A stretch of DNA of 64,000 nucleotides from Protopterus annectens. Lineage: Eukaryota > Chordata > Ceratodontiformes > Protopteridae. Each line of letters opens with the position of its first letter. Position 1 is the first letter of the stretch. Shown piece by piece: positions 10,704 to 23,137 of this stretch. A model generated the notes under the pieces. That model was not told the origin of the DNA. It made no database searches and saw nothing but the letters and a program-made list of their open reading frames with translations. The position numbers and the translations under genes are program-made. The stretch covers positions 1,506,507,545 to 1,506,571,544 of the forward strand of contig NC_056744.1 in NCBI RefSeq assembly GCF_019279795.1, read 5' to 3'.

Positions 10704-11718
10704 TCATATATATCATCACCTACATCTACTTGTTGCAATAGATTCTCTGTACTGTTGACTGACTGTGATGGTCAATGTGTTTGTGAATACGTCAAAGATA
10801 TGTATTTGTGGGATAGCTTAGTGGGAAACTGTTTATGTCATGGTATTATGGCTCCTTGCTTTGATCCCAGCAAAAGCTGTGTATTCTGTTGCTAGGCAGA
10901 AAAAGTGCTATGGCATACAGTGTGATTAAGTCCCTTGGTTTTAACTGGGGTGTGTCATTGGAACTAAAGCACTACATCTATGATTATTGATTGGTACTGA
11001 TGTTGAATCCAAATCCTGTGTGTACTATAGTACTACTTGAAGCTCTGGGCCTGTACAGCAAAGTATGGTGTATGTCCACATTGCTTGCATCCACTGTTTT
11101 GTGTGATCCCTGTATTCATCACAGATTACATTCCTCAAGATTAAGGTTTTGTAAGTACTGACACACAGTACTGTATAGTACACACGAAGCTTATCTGCCA
11201 TACCTTTGTGTCCTGTAATTATGTCTGATGTGTGTGGGTATGTCTGTAACATGTCCTCTGTTATATGTGTGGTAAAACATATAACTACGTATCTAGCAAC
11301 ATTTATAGTGAACTGCAGCAGTATGGTTTGCCATTAACAAGTTGTGTGGTATAATAGTAATACATTTACTGGACCTTACACTCATTGTGATGGATGACAT
11401 ATTTCTTTACACATCAGCTTGATGTATATCTGCTGTGGCTAGGTGGTGCATTGTGTTGCATACAGTGTGCCGGGTACTCTTGTATAGTCTTATATAGTGA
11501 TTTTATTTTGTTGCTGTGCAGAACATGGTTCATTAGATAGAGTGAACCAGGCACTTTCAAGCAGTTGTGGGGTGAGCAATGATAAGTGGTAGTTAAAGTG
11601 TTTCACTCTCAGTTAGCTAATAGGTTGCTATATATGGCAGTTCAGTAATATCTGTACTGTATAATGTTAAATGTGCCATATGACTTGCTCAGCCATATTT
11701 TTTCTTTATGTCTTCCAG
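9591..11718. other. TG-rich stretch without gene, with (TA)n tract
   Basis: TG/CA-rich intergenic or 5' sequence of the Myb-like gene 2. At 10808-10900 the plus strand has TAGCTTAGTGG followed by GCTTTGATCCC, perhaps a worn tRNA-like SINE head. Nothing else was recognised outside the microsatellite. Confidence 0.35.
10578..10690. repeat. (TA)n microsatellite
   Basis: About 110 bp of TA repeats with scattered CA, ending in (GA)n. The Tyr/Ile-repeat ORFs on both strands are artefacts. Confidence 0.95.
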
Positions 11719-14427
11719 GGATCATGGCACATCACAGAAATCCCAGCTATAGTAGTGTTGAAGATGAGATCATTACTAGCTGTATGATTCAGCACTACAG
11801 TCTAATGTTCTCACGAACCAGCCAGAACCAGCAGGAGCGTACTGCAATGTGGCAAGATGTTGTCCAGAGGGTAAATGAGGTAGGCCTGCATAACCAGACA
11901 TATGAACAGGTACATCACCACTGCAGTGATCTACTCAGACATGTCCATCAGCATGCTTCTGATGTGCGGAGACAACAGCTTGCAACAGGAGGTGGTGTTA
12001 ATATCCACCCCCCCTCACCAGAGTGGAGGAGCTGCTCATGAGCCTTGTGGCACCTGCCCAACAACAACAGCAGCAGACATACACCATGATGGAGGTTGGA
12101 GCTACCCAGCAAGCACACATGGAGCATGCAGGTAACATGGCATATCTGTAGACTACTGTTATCTGTATTGGTAGATCATGCATATATGTGAGATGTGTGT
12201 AGTTAGAAGATGTGGAGCCTGTTGTTGTGCAATACTGATCATTTGGAACATAATCTGTAAGCCTGTGAATGTAAACTGTTGTTCTACTGTAAGATTGCAA
12301 ACACAGTAGCAATGCCACAGTTGTGGCCACTGACAAACTGTCTTATCTCTATGTAGGTCCCTCTGGGGTGACATCAAGGCGGTGGACAGATGCTGGTGAG
12401 TGTGTTCTACATTTGTTATTGTAAATAAAAAGTGCATGTCATAGTTAAGGTGTAGGCCATGTACACATGTAACACACCTACCCATAATGCATGCTGTGCA
12501 TGTTTGGTGTAAGACCACACACATCTCACTAATGTGATTAGCTGCCTCAAACACATGCAATACCCAGATCATCTCAAACAAATGTGGCTACACTGTAGTG
12601 ACCATTGGATAGGCAAAGTTGATACTCCACATGCACATAACATACACAAATATGTCATACACAGAGCATTTTAACATGCTACACATAAAGGATTCACAAA
12701 CCCTCTGTAAAGACACACTCCAGTAACCAAAATCTCATCCACACATTACACATAATATACCTGAGGGGTAGAGGCCTATCATGGGGCATTTAAACACTCT
12801 GCAATACACTACACATTCATGTCAGGGAATGCTCTTTATTGGCCTCCTTACAAACCCATGTAACAACTGGTTGTGAAATGGTGAATGTAGCCAAGGTAGC
12901 ACAGTTCTGGTACAGCATGATTAGTGCTGGCTTGGGAAACATTTGTAGTCTTGAGTGACCACATGATGCTTCATGATGATGGCCTATGGTACTATACCCC
13001 ATCCAGTTATTGTAACCACAGTACTACACATAAATTTCATTGCTAAACATCTCAATGTTGTGTGTGTGCAAACATATGCACCTCTGAACAATATGCATAC
13101 CAATCACCATTTGCACAACTGACACATATATGTCTTGTGATGCTATTGAGTGGCTAGGTCATATGACACACATTGGGTATGTGTGATGTTTAAATATGCA
13201 GTTGTGTTTTAGCATGCCATGTCATGGATGACACTGGCATGTCCACAATATGATCTACACTCACCATAACTACTGTACATTGGGTATGTGGATGAGTGGT
13301 ATTCCATCAATTATACATGCACCACTGATGATGTTGTGTGAATACTCATCATGCATGTGCTAAAACTGTGTCCACAATTATTTACTAAAGACACAGAGGC
13401 TGTAATCAGCATTGGATACCTATCTGACACACAGATACACATCCAGCCATGGTATGTAGACCTGTGAGTTATGGTGCACAGTACATTACAGAGCTTTGAA
13501 TACTTGCACATTAATGTTATGTCCATGTATGCATTGCATTCCAGGGGGTGGCCAATCACCTAATAACAAAACACATGCATCAAAGCCATGTATACTGTTA
13601 GTAACAAGGACTGTCTACACTTGCACTGCATGCTGTTGAGCAACACATGTCCTGCATGCTGACATGTGTGATATGACTATTTTGCTTGTGATACTGGACC
13701 CCACCATCACCTGCTATTGTGTATGTTCTGAGATTGCTGGTGTTGTGTGCATGTGTGTGTCTGCTTTAGGGAGGAGTGTATTTGTGTGTGTGCCTGTGTG
13801 CATGTGTGCATGTGTGCATGTGTGCATATGTGCATGTGCATGTGTGCATGTGTGCATGTGTGCATGTGTGCAGGTGCATGTGCATATGTGCATGTGTGCA
13901 TGTGCCCATGTGCGCACATGTGCATGTGTGCACGTGTGCATGTGTGCATGTGGTCTGACATCATTTTCAGGTCTTAAAGCGTGTTCCTGTTTTCCTCTCA
14001 CAGGTGCTGAGGTGGGGCTGGTTCAGTACAGCAGGGAACCTGATGTCACTGTGACAGACAGTGATCATGAGGATAGGTGTGTTGAGGCACAGGCAGGTTT
14101 GTCAGGGTCTGTTGTTGGGCCACCAATTGACAGTACACAAGTCCCCACCCCATCCATGCACACAGTCATACTGCCTGTACATCCATCAGCACCATTGCCC
14201 TTATCTGAGGGACAGTGTACGGTTGGCACTGGCCAGGACAGTGTGGTATCTATGGCACATGTATCAGGACACAGCAGCCATAGACAGATGTCTGGAAGGT
14301 ACCACATAGGCAGATGCCCAGGGGTTCTCGTCAGAGCACTGCTAGTCATCATGCCCCTGGCAGATGTGCCACAACTCTTTCAACCACACTCATGTTCCAG
14401 GCTGTCATGGAGGCACAGGCATGAATG
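11719..14427 (+). pseudogene. Harbinger-type Myb/SANT-like protein, multi-exon (copy 2)
   Basis: Second Myb/SANT-like gene, a candidate Harbinger accessory DNA-binding protein. Exon A starts behind an acceptor TCTTCCAG with an ATG at 11724 and holds a full SANT/trihelix-like domain (VEDEIITSCMIQHYSLMFS, then MWQDVVQRVNEVGL and YEQVHHHCSDLLRHV). A run of seven Cs near 12007-12013 shifts the frame; beyond it the Gln-rich tail continues in another frame to a GTAACA donor at 12132. A 39-bp exon (12357-12395; acceptor ATGTAG, donor GTGAGT) and an exon from 14004 (acceptor CTCACAG) join in phase 1. The last exon is open to 14427. A later stretch (14425-14619) may be a further C-terminal piece. One frameshift makes it a probable pseudogene. 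Confidence 0.6.
13787..13960. repeat. (GTGCAT)-type minisatellite
   Basis: Imperfect repeats of GTGCAT/GTGTGCAT in the intron between 12396 and 14003 of the Myb-like gene 2. The Cys/His/Val-rich ORFs on both strands across it are artefacts. Confidence 0.9.
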
Positions 14428-15780
14428 AAGCGGTACACCAGACAGGGACTAAGGGCACAGAGGTCTCATAACACCTCTGTAAATGACAGTATCTATGACC
14501 TAGCAGGTGCCATATGTAATTTCACTGAGGTCATTGATAGACATTGGAGTGAGACATTGGATGTCCTCCACAATGTTATGTCCATGTATCAGGACAGTGT
14601 GGGATGGTTAAGACATTGATGTGGATGTATGCCAGCAACATCAGCAGCTGGAGGTCACCGTGGACGTCCAGCAAGTCACAGCCGCTCCTGTAGTGCCAAT
14701 ACCAGCCCCAGCAATGTTGGGGGGCTGTCCATAGACCGCCCTAAAAGACCACATGCACGTGGCTCTGGTCAGTCCCACCAGGGACCTGGATCCAGTGGAC
14801 ATATGTTAACCTCTGAGGATAGTACCCAGTCTGGATTAGTACCTGGTACTGTCTGTAGCACCCCTGCCAGGCACAGGTTCTGTATCCATGGCCAGAGACG
14901 GTGATCTGTAAAGCCTGCCAGGTACAGTCTGTAGCTGTCCCACAAATCCCCATATATGGCAGCCACATGGTGGAACTGTGTGCATGTAGACACACACACA
15001 TAAACCAGAAACCTAGGGCAAACACATACCCGCACACATTACATCAACATTGGCCTATAACAGTACTCATGGCCCTCACACACACACTCACACACACATG
15101 TTGATTGTATGGTTCAGTGTAGGCCTCTGGCAAACCAACAACACACCCTGTGCTTATGATGAAACCTGTGCCACCTCCTGTCATCTGTAACATTGATTCA
15201 GGAACAGGCTAACATGGTGCTGATGCACAGGGTGACTTTGATAAAGTATAGCAATGGTTGAACGTGTAGCATGTTGTCAGCAGTAAAATGTAATGATATC
15301 CTTGAAGGTGTAGCTGAGCAGGCATGATGCATTAAAGCTGTAATTAACAATGTTGTATTGTTTCCACCAGTGTTTATGCCAATTGTGTTTTGTTTGCCCA
15401 TGTGCCACATGGATTATGTATGTAGTTGTGTCAGCATGTGTTATACAGTGGACAGCAAGTGTGGGTGTGTGCAGCACAGGTTTGCAGGTGTACATTTGTG
15501 AACATGGTGGAGGTGCACTGTCTGCATGTACATGCATATTGGACACATGGGCAGTGTGACATGCCCCGTATTGGCCAGTGTTAACACTCTATAGTTTCTA
15601 TTGATGGCCAGTATGCATTGTACTACACACGTTTTGGAACTTGAGTACGCATGTGTGTGTATGACACGGGTTGACACTGTGCTGTGGGTGATGCTGTTGT
15701 TACTATCTGTCATTGGTTTGCATTACTAAGGTTAACACTGTCCCAGCTGCATAATTCTGTATTAATTCACACTGTTCGCC
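14428..15780. other. Downstream flank of Myb-like gene 2
   Basis: 14425-14619 is an open stretch with a short helical-looking peptide (SIYDLAGAICNFTEVIDRHW) that could be the C-terminal exon of the Myb-like protein. Beyond about 14.7 kb the sequence is CA/TG-rich, with a short (CA)n near 15079-15100, and no recognisable coding sequence. Confidence 0.35.
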
Positions 15781-15784
15781 TACA

Positions 15785-17790
15785 GGGTTGCATGGACTGT
15801 GCTATCAGAAACAAAAGAAATTCTCACTTATACAGTAAAAGTGCATTAGTCTCATGGACCCCTGCCATAAACTATATATAATAGAAGGAATGATGTTATA
15901 CCAAAAAAGAGTTACATACCAAGAAGGGATAACCTCTCTGGTCAGCATCATTGGGAAAATTCAATTCCTCAATAAACATACAAGGCAAGCTTTAAAATAA
16001 AAAAATGGCAATGACTCCAAAGACAACACTAAAGCTTTCTTTACTGTTGTTCATAATCTACAGGGGAAATCTCAGATTGGGTCACAGTTAATGTAAATGG
16101 TCACAAAGTACACTTATCTGACTGACATTGCTAATTCCTTGTCAGACAGTTTGAATGCGGATGTCACCACCCTGTCACTATACAAGGGCCACATTTCCAG
16201 ACCTGCAGAACGTAATACCTGATGATTCACAGACACTCTAGTTAAAACATCTCTTTAACAAGGTCCACACCACAGTGGCAATGGTACTGGACAGTGTCCC
16301 TGGCTGTGTCATACACAAGCTGACATACGAAGTCACCACTCACCTAAATGATCTGTCCAGATGGAGCCTCTATACAGGTTACATGCACGTGGAATGACGT
16401 ACGGTAAGTCCACAAGGGATGAGCTACAATGTCTTTTTCTCCTTTCAGATGCTCCCATTAGGGGTCGCCACAGTACATCATCTGTTTCCATGTCTTCCTG
16501 CCCTCTGCATCTTGCACTATCACACCATCCACTTGCATGTCCTCTCTCACCACAGCCATAAACCTCATCTTAGGCATTCATCTTTTCCTGTTACCTGAAG
16601 GCTTCATCCTTAGCATCTATTTCACAATATACTCTGCATCCCTCCTCAGCACATGTACAAACCAACTTAATCCTACCTATCTGGTATGGTCTACTAACCT
16701 TCAAACCTGGCCTGAACCTCTAATATACGTATTCTTAAACTTTTCCACCCTCGTCACACCCAGTGCAAATACTAACATAAATTGATTAAGGGTAGAACTG
16801 CAACAGGTCCAGGAAACTCTTACCCTATAAGCCAGACCAATGTTATCTGGAAGGCTATGGAGCACAGAATTATGTAACTCATTAACAGAGACATTATGAA
16901 CCTGCAAACACTGAACCATATCCACTTAGGTTCTCTAAATGCCAGATCATGGCTCCTACACCTAGTAGACTTCAAGCCAGTCAACAAGGCTATAGGTGAG
17001 GGAGGGGAGGTCAACACAGCCAAACTATAGCTCACCAGCAAATCATACCCATCCCACATACTGGTATTAGACATAACATCAACAGACTGACCATAAACAA
17101 TTGTTAGATGATGGCTTGACAACTGACACACAGATGTAGGACACACTGTAACATTTGCAGCCTCCATGTACTATTCTATGCCAGTAACAAGTGGTATTCA
17201 CCTGCACTCAGTCCTGGGACCACTCCTGTTTGGCATATAGCTTTCTTAGGTACAAGCAAACACAGTAGGGATATGTCTGCCCATGTTTGATGAAAATGCA
17301 TACTGTGGGCTATACTTTTTTCTCCAGATGACACACACATCCTCCAAAAGGGTATCATACAGATAGATACCTGGTGTCAAACTCATGCTGTAAAGCTATA
17401 AGCCTAAGAAAGCATAGTTATCCACTTTTAGAAAACAAAGTATTCCCAGAGTACCACATAGGTAGTAGCCCCCAAAATTTAGAACAGGTACTAATGTATA
17501 CATAGAGCCATGTGTTAAGTCATCTCTCCTTTGATAATCACATTACCAAAGGGTTTTGGAAATCCCTCTGTGGAGCACATAAGCAATAAAGGGTTTGCAT
17601 GCAGATCCACAGAGGTTGTTGCACACCTATAATGATTAGTCATCTTTTTCAGACTTTGCTTGCTTTGGAACAGGTTTCAAATATACCTCAAGCATAAACC
17701 CTCACTCACACTCTTCAATAGAAACTGTGATGAGTGGATGTGAAACAAAAGCCATAGCCCAGGGATCACTGCAGTGGCTAAGCTTGTCAC
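15785..17790 (+). mobile_element. CR1-like LINE (decayed), interrupted by an RTE fragment
   Basis: Plus-strand CR1 relic. Near 15785 it matches the endonuclease-RT linker of the copy at 19.3-21.4 kb (CMDCAIRNKRNSHLYSK here, MHCAIPNR there). The TDIANSLSDSLNADV region follows at 16110-16170. RT pieces recur after 16785 (VIWKAMEH, LINRDIMNLQTLNH, SVLGPLLFGI) and the C-terminal region is at 17640-17780. Many stops. The 345-bp block at 16445-16790 is foreign. Confidence 0.65.
16445..16790 (-). mobile_element. RTE/BovB-like LINE 3'-coding fragment
   Basis: Minus strand contains VTRVEKFKNTYIRGSGQV, a decayed form of the run 'VTRRDRIRNEYIRG' familiar from the C-terminal part of RTE-type LINEs. The plus strand starts GGGGTCGCCACAG, the usual antisense end of this abundant fragment in fish and amphibians. 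It lies inside a CR1 copy that resumes on its far side, so it inserted after that CR1. Confidence 0.6.
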
Positions 17791-18029
17791 AAGCATACAG
17801 AAGTGACCTAAGGTCTGGAAAGCACCAGCACGCTCTGGCAAAGATAACACATGCATTCATGGAGAAAGCAGAGTACCCATCTATGAAATACTTGAGGTCA
17901 CATGTATGTATATGGATTTGCCCCACAGCTACCTTACATGTGTAATGCACATACAGTTGTCATTGTGATATGTCATACACTATAAAAATCAAAACCCACT
18001 CCACATTGGCCAACGGTGTCACACACCTG

Positions 18030-18728
18030 GAGCACAGACACACACACAGTCAGCAAGTGCAAGATTCAAACTCTTTCCTAACTACATTATGATACTACAG
18101 CAGTATGCATTTACAAGATATGCTATACACATTACTGGGATTACACCTTCCCACAGGTATATTTGTAGGATGGTGACATCATCAGACTTGACAAAGATGA
18201 GTATACCACTTTTAAGGTGTGTGAGTAGTCTCCAAAAAAGTTGCTCCTCCCCAGGGGAACATACACATACAGTTGGCAAGTGCAGGATTCAAACCCCTAC
18301 TTAACGACATTATGATACTATAGCAGTACGCATTTACAAAATGCGCTATACACATTATTGGGATTTGACCTTTCCACAGTATATTTGTAGGATGGTGACA
18401 TCATCGGACTTGACAAAGATGAGTATAGCACTTTTAAGGTGTTTGAGTAGTCTCCAAAAAGGTGGCACCTCCCCAGGGAAACACATACACAGTTGGCAAA
18501 TGAAGGATTCAAACCCCTATCTAACTACATTATGATACTATAGCAGTACGCTTTTACACAATGCACTATACACATTACTGGGATTTCATTTTTCCACAGG
18601 TATATTTGTAGGATGGTGACATCATTGGACTTGACAAAGATGAGTATAGCACTTTTAAGGTGTTTGAGTAGTCTCCAAAAAGGTTGCTCCTCCCCAGGGA
18701 GACACACACAGTTGGCAAGTGCAGTGTT
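18030..18728 (-). repeat. Tandem array, three units of about 220 bp, SINE-like
   Basis: Marker word GATTCAAAC recurs at 18063, 18286 and 18506 (steps of 223 and 220 bp), and a partial fourth unit ends at about 18728. On the minus strand each unit has a B-box-like GTTTGAATC, so the unit may derive from a tRNA-type SINE. Three near-identical minus-strand ORFs of about 60 codons are by-products of the repetition. Confidence 0.8.
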
Positions 18729-19029
18729 CTTAATCCAAACTAAGTAAGTCTTTACACTTCAGCAAGCAATATGGAGTTATAGGGTGCAATACAGACATTA
18801 CGTGCTGACACTTTGCACAAAGGTTTTTTTCACATTTGCTAACATCAGCAGGCTTATCATGCTAGGTGTATTGTGAGTGTGTTGTATGCATAGGCCATGA
18901 CCATATCATATATGGGTTGATGCACCACATGCTGGCACACACAAGGTATTGCTGTAGTATATCTTTTTAAGTAATTAGGCTGGCTGTATCATGTGATTAA
19001 TTGATTCCTCTATTTAAAGTTTTGTAAAC
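18729..19029. other. No gene recognised
   Basis: About 300 bp between the tandem array and the Penelope-like relic; nothing was recognised. Confidence 0.4.
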
Positions 19030-19290
19030 TAATTGCTTAATATGTACCGATGAAGGGTGTATTCCCGAAAGCTTTACTACATTAAACTTTTGGTGTGCTA
19101 AGTTGCTGTTTTTCTGCAGGACCTTGATATTTCCCAGTGTTCTCAGGAATACTGAGTGAGGGTCCTGAGACAAGGTATGTGATCTGTAGCAGGCTATGAT
19201 CTGGTAAGCAGCTTTTCCCAATGTTAGTTGCACTTGCATGGTCTCCAAGGCCTCGTGCTGTGCCACTAACCTGGAGATGTGGGTATCCTT
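19030..19290 (+). mobile_element. Penelope-like terminal relic with hammerhead-like motif
   Basis: The plus strand has CCGATGA, a short hairpin (GGG, loop, CCC), then GAAAGC (19067-19072) and, about 22 bases on, GCTA (19098-19101). The order equals that of a type I hammerhead ribozyme core, with one core change (CUGAUGA to CCGAUGA). A GATGAAG, hairpin, CGAAAGCTT sequence of this kind is common in vertebrate repeats. Penelope-like terminal repeats are known to carry hammerheads, so I infer such an origin. The ORF 18997-19266 on the minus strand is a shadow. Confidence 0.4.
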
Positions 19291-19309
19291 TATGAAAATG
19301 GATAACCCC

Positions 19310-21375
19310 CTCCTTTAGTATTTCAGTCTGGGTTTTGGGGCCAACGCTTGGAGGGATTGGGATTTCATGTCCAACAGCTCTGTGTTTGACATAGCTTTGT
19401 ATGTTAGGCAGAGATTACCTCTGAGTAGGCGATATGTGACAGAGTAAAGCTGTAGTGTTTTGAGATGGTCTGTATATGGCATGTATTTGAGGCTGCTAAT
19501 CCTCTTTGTGAGGTATTTCTGCAGGCTTTCCAGTTGTTGTAGATGTCTTGTGAGGTACATAGCAAAAGGGGCATTGTACTCTATAATGAATCTAATGAGT
19601 GATGAGCAGAGGGGAACAATGACCTCTTTTATACTGCATAAGACACCTTTTGTGATGAGGTGTGCCATGTAGAAGGATTTCCTGAATACTGCGGCAATGT
19701 GATTATCAAAGGAGAGTCTACTGTCCACCTGTGTCCCAAGGTATCTTATCACACTTTCAGTGTTAAGTATACTACCACCTATGTTGTAGTTCATGGATAC
19801 AGTGTTTTACCAAAGGGGATGACAATGCACTTTTTGGCATTGAGCTTGAGGCCATGGCTTTGACACCAGGTATCTGTCTCAGTGAGGCCCTTTTGTAGGA
19901 TGTCCACATCATTAGTAGTCTCGATTATGGCTCCTAGTTTGCAGTAATCTGTGAACTTCATTAGCCAGAGACCTTCCATGTCAACCTGTACTTCAGGGAA
20001 GTAGATACCAAATGGGACAGGACCCAGGACTGAACCCTGTGGTACTCCACTTGTCACTGGTCCAAAGTCGTACTTGGAGTCTGCTACTTTCACAGTGTGT
20101 GTTGTGTCAGTCAGCCATTTGGCAACCCATCTTGTGACATAGGGATATATACCTAGTTTAGTGGGTTTATCCATAATTCCAGAGTGGGGAATGGTGTCAA
20201 AAGCCATGGCAAGATCTAGATAGGCTGTATGAACCACCTTATCCTTGTCTACGGCTTTGGTGACTGCTTCAAAGGTCTATCAGGTTTAGGAGACATGATC
20301 TGCCTTTTACAAACCCAAAATGGTTGTGGTCCAGAGTTTGGAGATTACCAATGTCTTTGTTTATACGTTCTATGATGATACGTTCCATGGCCTTGCAGAC
20401 CAGGTTAATCAGGCTAATGGGGCACTAGTTCCCGGGGTCTGTGGTAGCTCCCCCCTTGTCTAGTGGGATAACCGTTGCTGTCCACCATTCAGCAGGCACA
20501 AAGCCTGAGGTGAGGCTATGACCGAACATGATATGTAGGCGTGGTGCCAGTTCGTTCTGTAGTTCATGTAGAACGCAGCCTGGGATGTAATCTGTTCCCA
20601 TGGATGCTGTGTTCCTGGCTTTGGACAGTGGTTTTTACCTGTGCAGCTATGATGACAGCAACTTTGCATTCTTCCAGTATAGAGATGTGCTCTTTCATGG
20701 GTGATAGGTGGGTAAATTTAGCACTGATCCTATCTGCCAGGCTGTTGGCAATATCAGTTGGGTCTGTATATTTAGTGCCATTGTGCTGTAACTCAGAGCA
20801 GATCTGAGTGTTGCCATTGAGATTCTTGACATAGCTATAGAATGCTTTGTGGTTGTCTTTAGAATCAGTGTTGACTTTGTTTTTGTAACTAGCTTTGGAG
20901 GATTTTATCAGGGATCGCAGCTTCTTCCTGAGGCTGACCAGGGAGCTCCTCCACTCATGGGATTTTACCCTCTTTTGCAACAGTTTCTTCCTTCTGTTGT
21001 GCAGTTTGTTTATGGCAGGGGACCACCAGATTGGCTTCCTTTTCTTGGAGGATAGCATATTGGTTCTGTTTGGGATAGCACAATGCATACACTCATGTAA
21101 GTGCAATTGTGAAGGATTCAGTAGTTGTAACAGTATTGTCCATCTGCATCGGTGTCCTGAAGTTTAGCACTTCTGTCTTAAGAAGCATGAAGTTGGCTTT
21201 GGAGACATTTTTTAATATGGTTTCCTTAATGGGGGGTGGGTCCAGAATGTGGATACGTAGGGTAATTAGCTTATGGTCAGATGGGACCAATGAGCCGTTG
21301 ACTTCAGGTGTGGAACACCGGTCACTCAGGACAAACCAAACCCCATAACCAACACAAATAATCACAAAGTTAGCT
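19310..21375 (-). mobile_element. CR1-like LINE, endonuclease end to RT C-terminus
   Basis: Longest CR1 copy by domain content. Minus strand, in order: the end of the APE-type endonuclease with its SDH motif (VPSDHKLITLRI, about 21270), the linker (20564-21106, with TDPTDIANSLADRISAKF), the RT with GVPQGSVLGPVPFGIYF (19791-20237) and the C-terminal region (19315-19794). The polymerase motif that should read FADD is FTDY, so two catalytic positions are changed. Stops and frameshifts separate the blocks. It starts inside the endonuclease, next to a CR1 of opposite orientation. Confidence 0.8.
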
Positions 21376-21974
21376 AAATGCTACTCATTGCCAGAAGTCT
21401 CAGCCTCAAGATGCACACACTCGAGGCATTTCTCATTATGGAGAATACTGATATCTGTGCAGTATCAGTAACCTAGTTCAAGGCTCCAGACAGCACACCA
21501 GCACTACCAGGATGCTACTCATTCCATACCTTTCAGCATCAGGACCTGGATCATAGCACATAGGGTGGGGATGTATCCATACTCATCAATGATACCTACA
21601 CCTCTCTCTACATGCTCTGTACAGGATATGTACCCATAAAATGTTGCACAGCAACATTCTTCACACTCCACAGGGGTGGGGCCAACAAAAACCCATGGCA
21701 TTTATGCTCTATGAGCCTGATGAGTCTGTTCTTTAAGGCAATGGAGCCAATCAAAATAGAAGTCAACAATAAAGAGATTGTGAACCTTCACACAGTTGAG
21801 CACACCCAGTTTGGCTTCATCATATGCAGATTATGCCTCCTGAACTGGGTGGATTTCTTTGAGATCATTACCCAGGCTGCAGATGGTTGAAATGAGCTCA
21901 ACACAGCCTACCTATACCTCACTACAGACTTTGACACCATTCCCCAGTTAGGTATCAAAGATAAACTCACCAAC
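21376..21974 (+). mobile_element. Older CR1-like LINE, 5' segment
   Basis: Segment 1 of a plus-strand CR1 that continues at 23138. It holds decayed endonuclease sequence and, from about 21700, the RT start (MEPIKIEVNNKEIVNL, TQFGFII, then DFDTIPQLGIKDKLTN). The reading frame at 21974 continues at 23138 (LGMNPYITRC) as expected from intact copies. An internal deletion between endonuclease and RT is likely. Confidence 0.7.
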
Positions 21975-23137
21975 TCTGGAATCATAGATAAACTTACTAA
22001 GTTGGGCATTATTCCCTATGTCACCCAATGGGTTGCTAAATGGCTTACTGATAGAACCCACACTGTAAAAGTAGCTGACTCCAAATCCAGCTCCAGACAA
22101 GTGACAAGTGGAGTACCTCAGAGTTCAGTCCTGGGGCCGCTCTTGTTTGGCATCTACTTCTCTGAAGTACAGGTCAACACTAAGGGACTCTGGCTAACAA
22201 AGTTTGCAGATGACTGCAAACTGGGAGCCATTATTGAATCCCCAAATGATGTGGATACTCTACAAAAGGGCCTTACAGAAACAGATGCTTGGTGCCAGAG
22301 CCATGGGCTCAAGCTCAATGCCAAGAAATGTATTGTTATCCCTTTGGGAAAATATGTATCCATGAATTACCATATAGGTGGCAGTACACTAAACACAGAA
22401 AGTGTGATAAGAGACTTAGGAACACAGGTGGACAGTGGTCTCACCTTCGATAACCACATCGCCACAACAGTCAGGAAATCCTTCTATGTGGCACACCTCA
22501 TCACGAAGGGCTTTTCATCCAGAAAAAGAGGTCATTGTCCCACTGTACTCATCCCTCATTAGACCCATTATAGAATACAACGCCCCATTTGGTATGTACC
22601 TCTCAAGACATCTGCAACAACTGGAAAGGCCTCAGAAATACCTCACTAAAAATCACAGGCCTAAAGCAGATGCCCTACGCTGGACCGGGCTAAAAAACTC
22701 CAGCTATACTCTGTCGTCTATACTCAGAGGCGATCTCTGCTTAACATACAAGGCCATGTCAAACCCAGAGCTGTTGGACATGCTACACTTAAAGAAATCC
22801 CAATCCCTCAGAGCTCCAGGGATCTAAACCTTGTCATCACAATAAACAAAACATGCTGGAGGGATAGGTTCCTGACCCAGAGACTCCCAGACTCTGGAAT
22901 AGATTGCCCATACATGTCAAGCAGAGTGCCTCTTTGGACCTCTTCAAGAGGAACCTTGATGATTGGATGGGAGAAAGGAAATTCACCCCAGGGATCACGT
23001 CAGTCGCCCTGCTAGACAGGGGTCCAGGAAAGTAAATAATGTGGGAAGAAATAGCCAGGGAATTGTTATGGCTAGGCTTGTATAGGCCCTAGGGCTGATA
23101 GCCTAGTACCAACCTATGAACCTATGAACCTATGAAC
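21975..23137 (+). mobile_element. Younger CR1-like LINE inserted into the older one
   Basis: A 5'-truncated copy of about 1163 bp. It starts in the RT (SGIIDKLTKLGIIPYV), keeps GVPQSSVLGPLLFGIYF and the polymerase motif FADD (22002-22562), and runs on through the C-terminal region with one frameshift near 22500 to a 3' end of just over three ACCTATGA octamers (23112-23137). Short 3' octamer arrays are usual for CR1. Host CR1 sequence resumes in frame directly after. Confidence 0.8.

Noticed and set aside
10422..10758. Five Tyr/Ile-repeat ORFs on both strands
   Set aside because: Translations of a (TA)n tract.
13664..14003. 5' half of the 254-codon ORF
   Set aside because: It runs through a GTGCAT minisatellite and intron. 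The likely exon begins at the acceptor before 14004.
18082..18707. Three similar minus-strand ORFs as a small gene family
   Set aside because: They are the same frame of a 220-bp tandem repeat; no conserved start or domain.
18030..18728. CRISPR-like array
   Set aside because: Units of 220 bp without spacer/repeat structure; vertebrate DNA.
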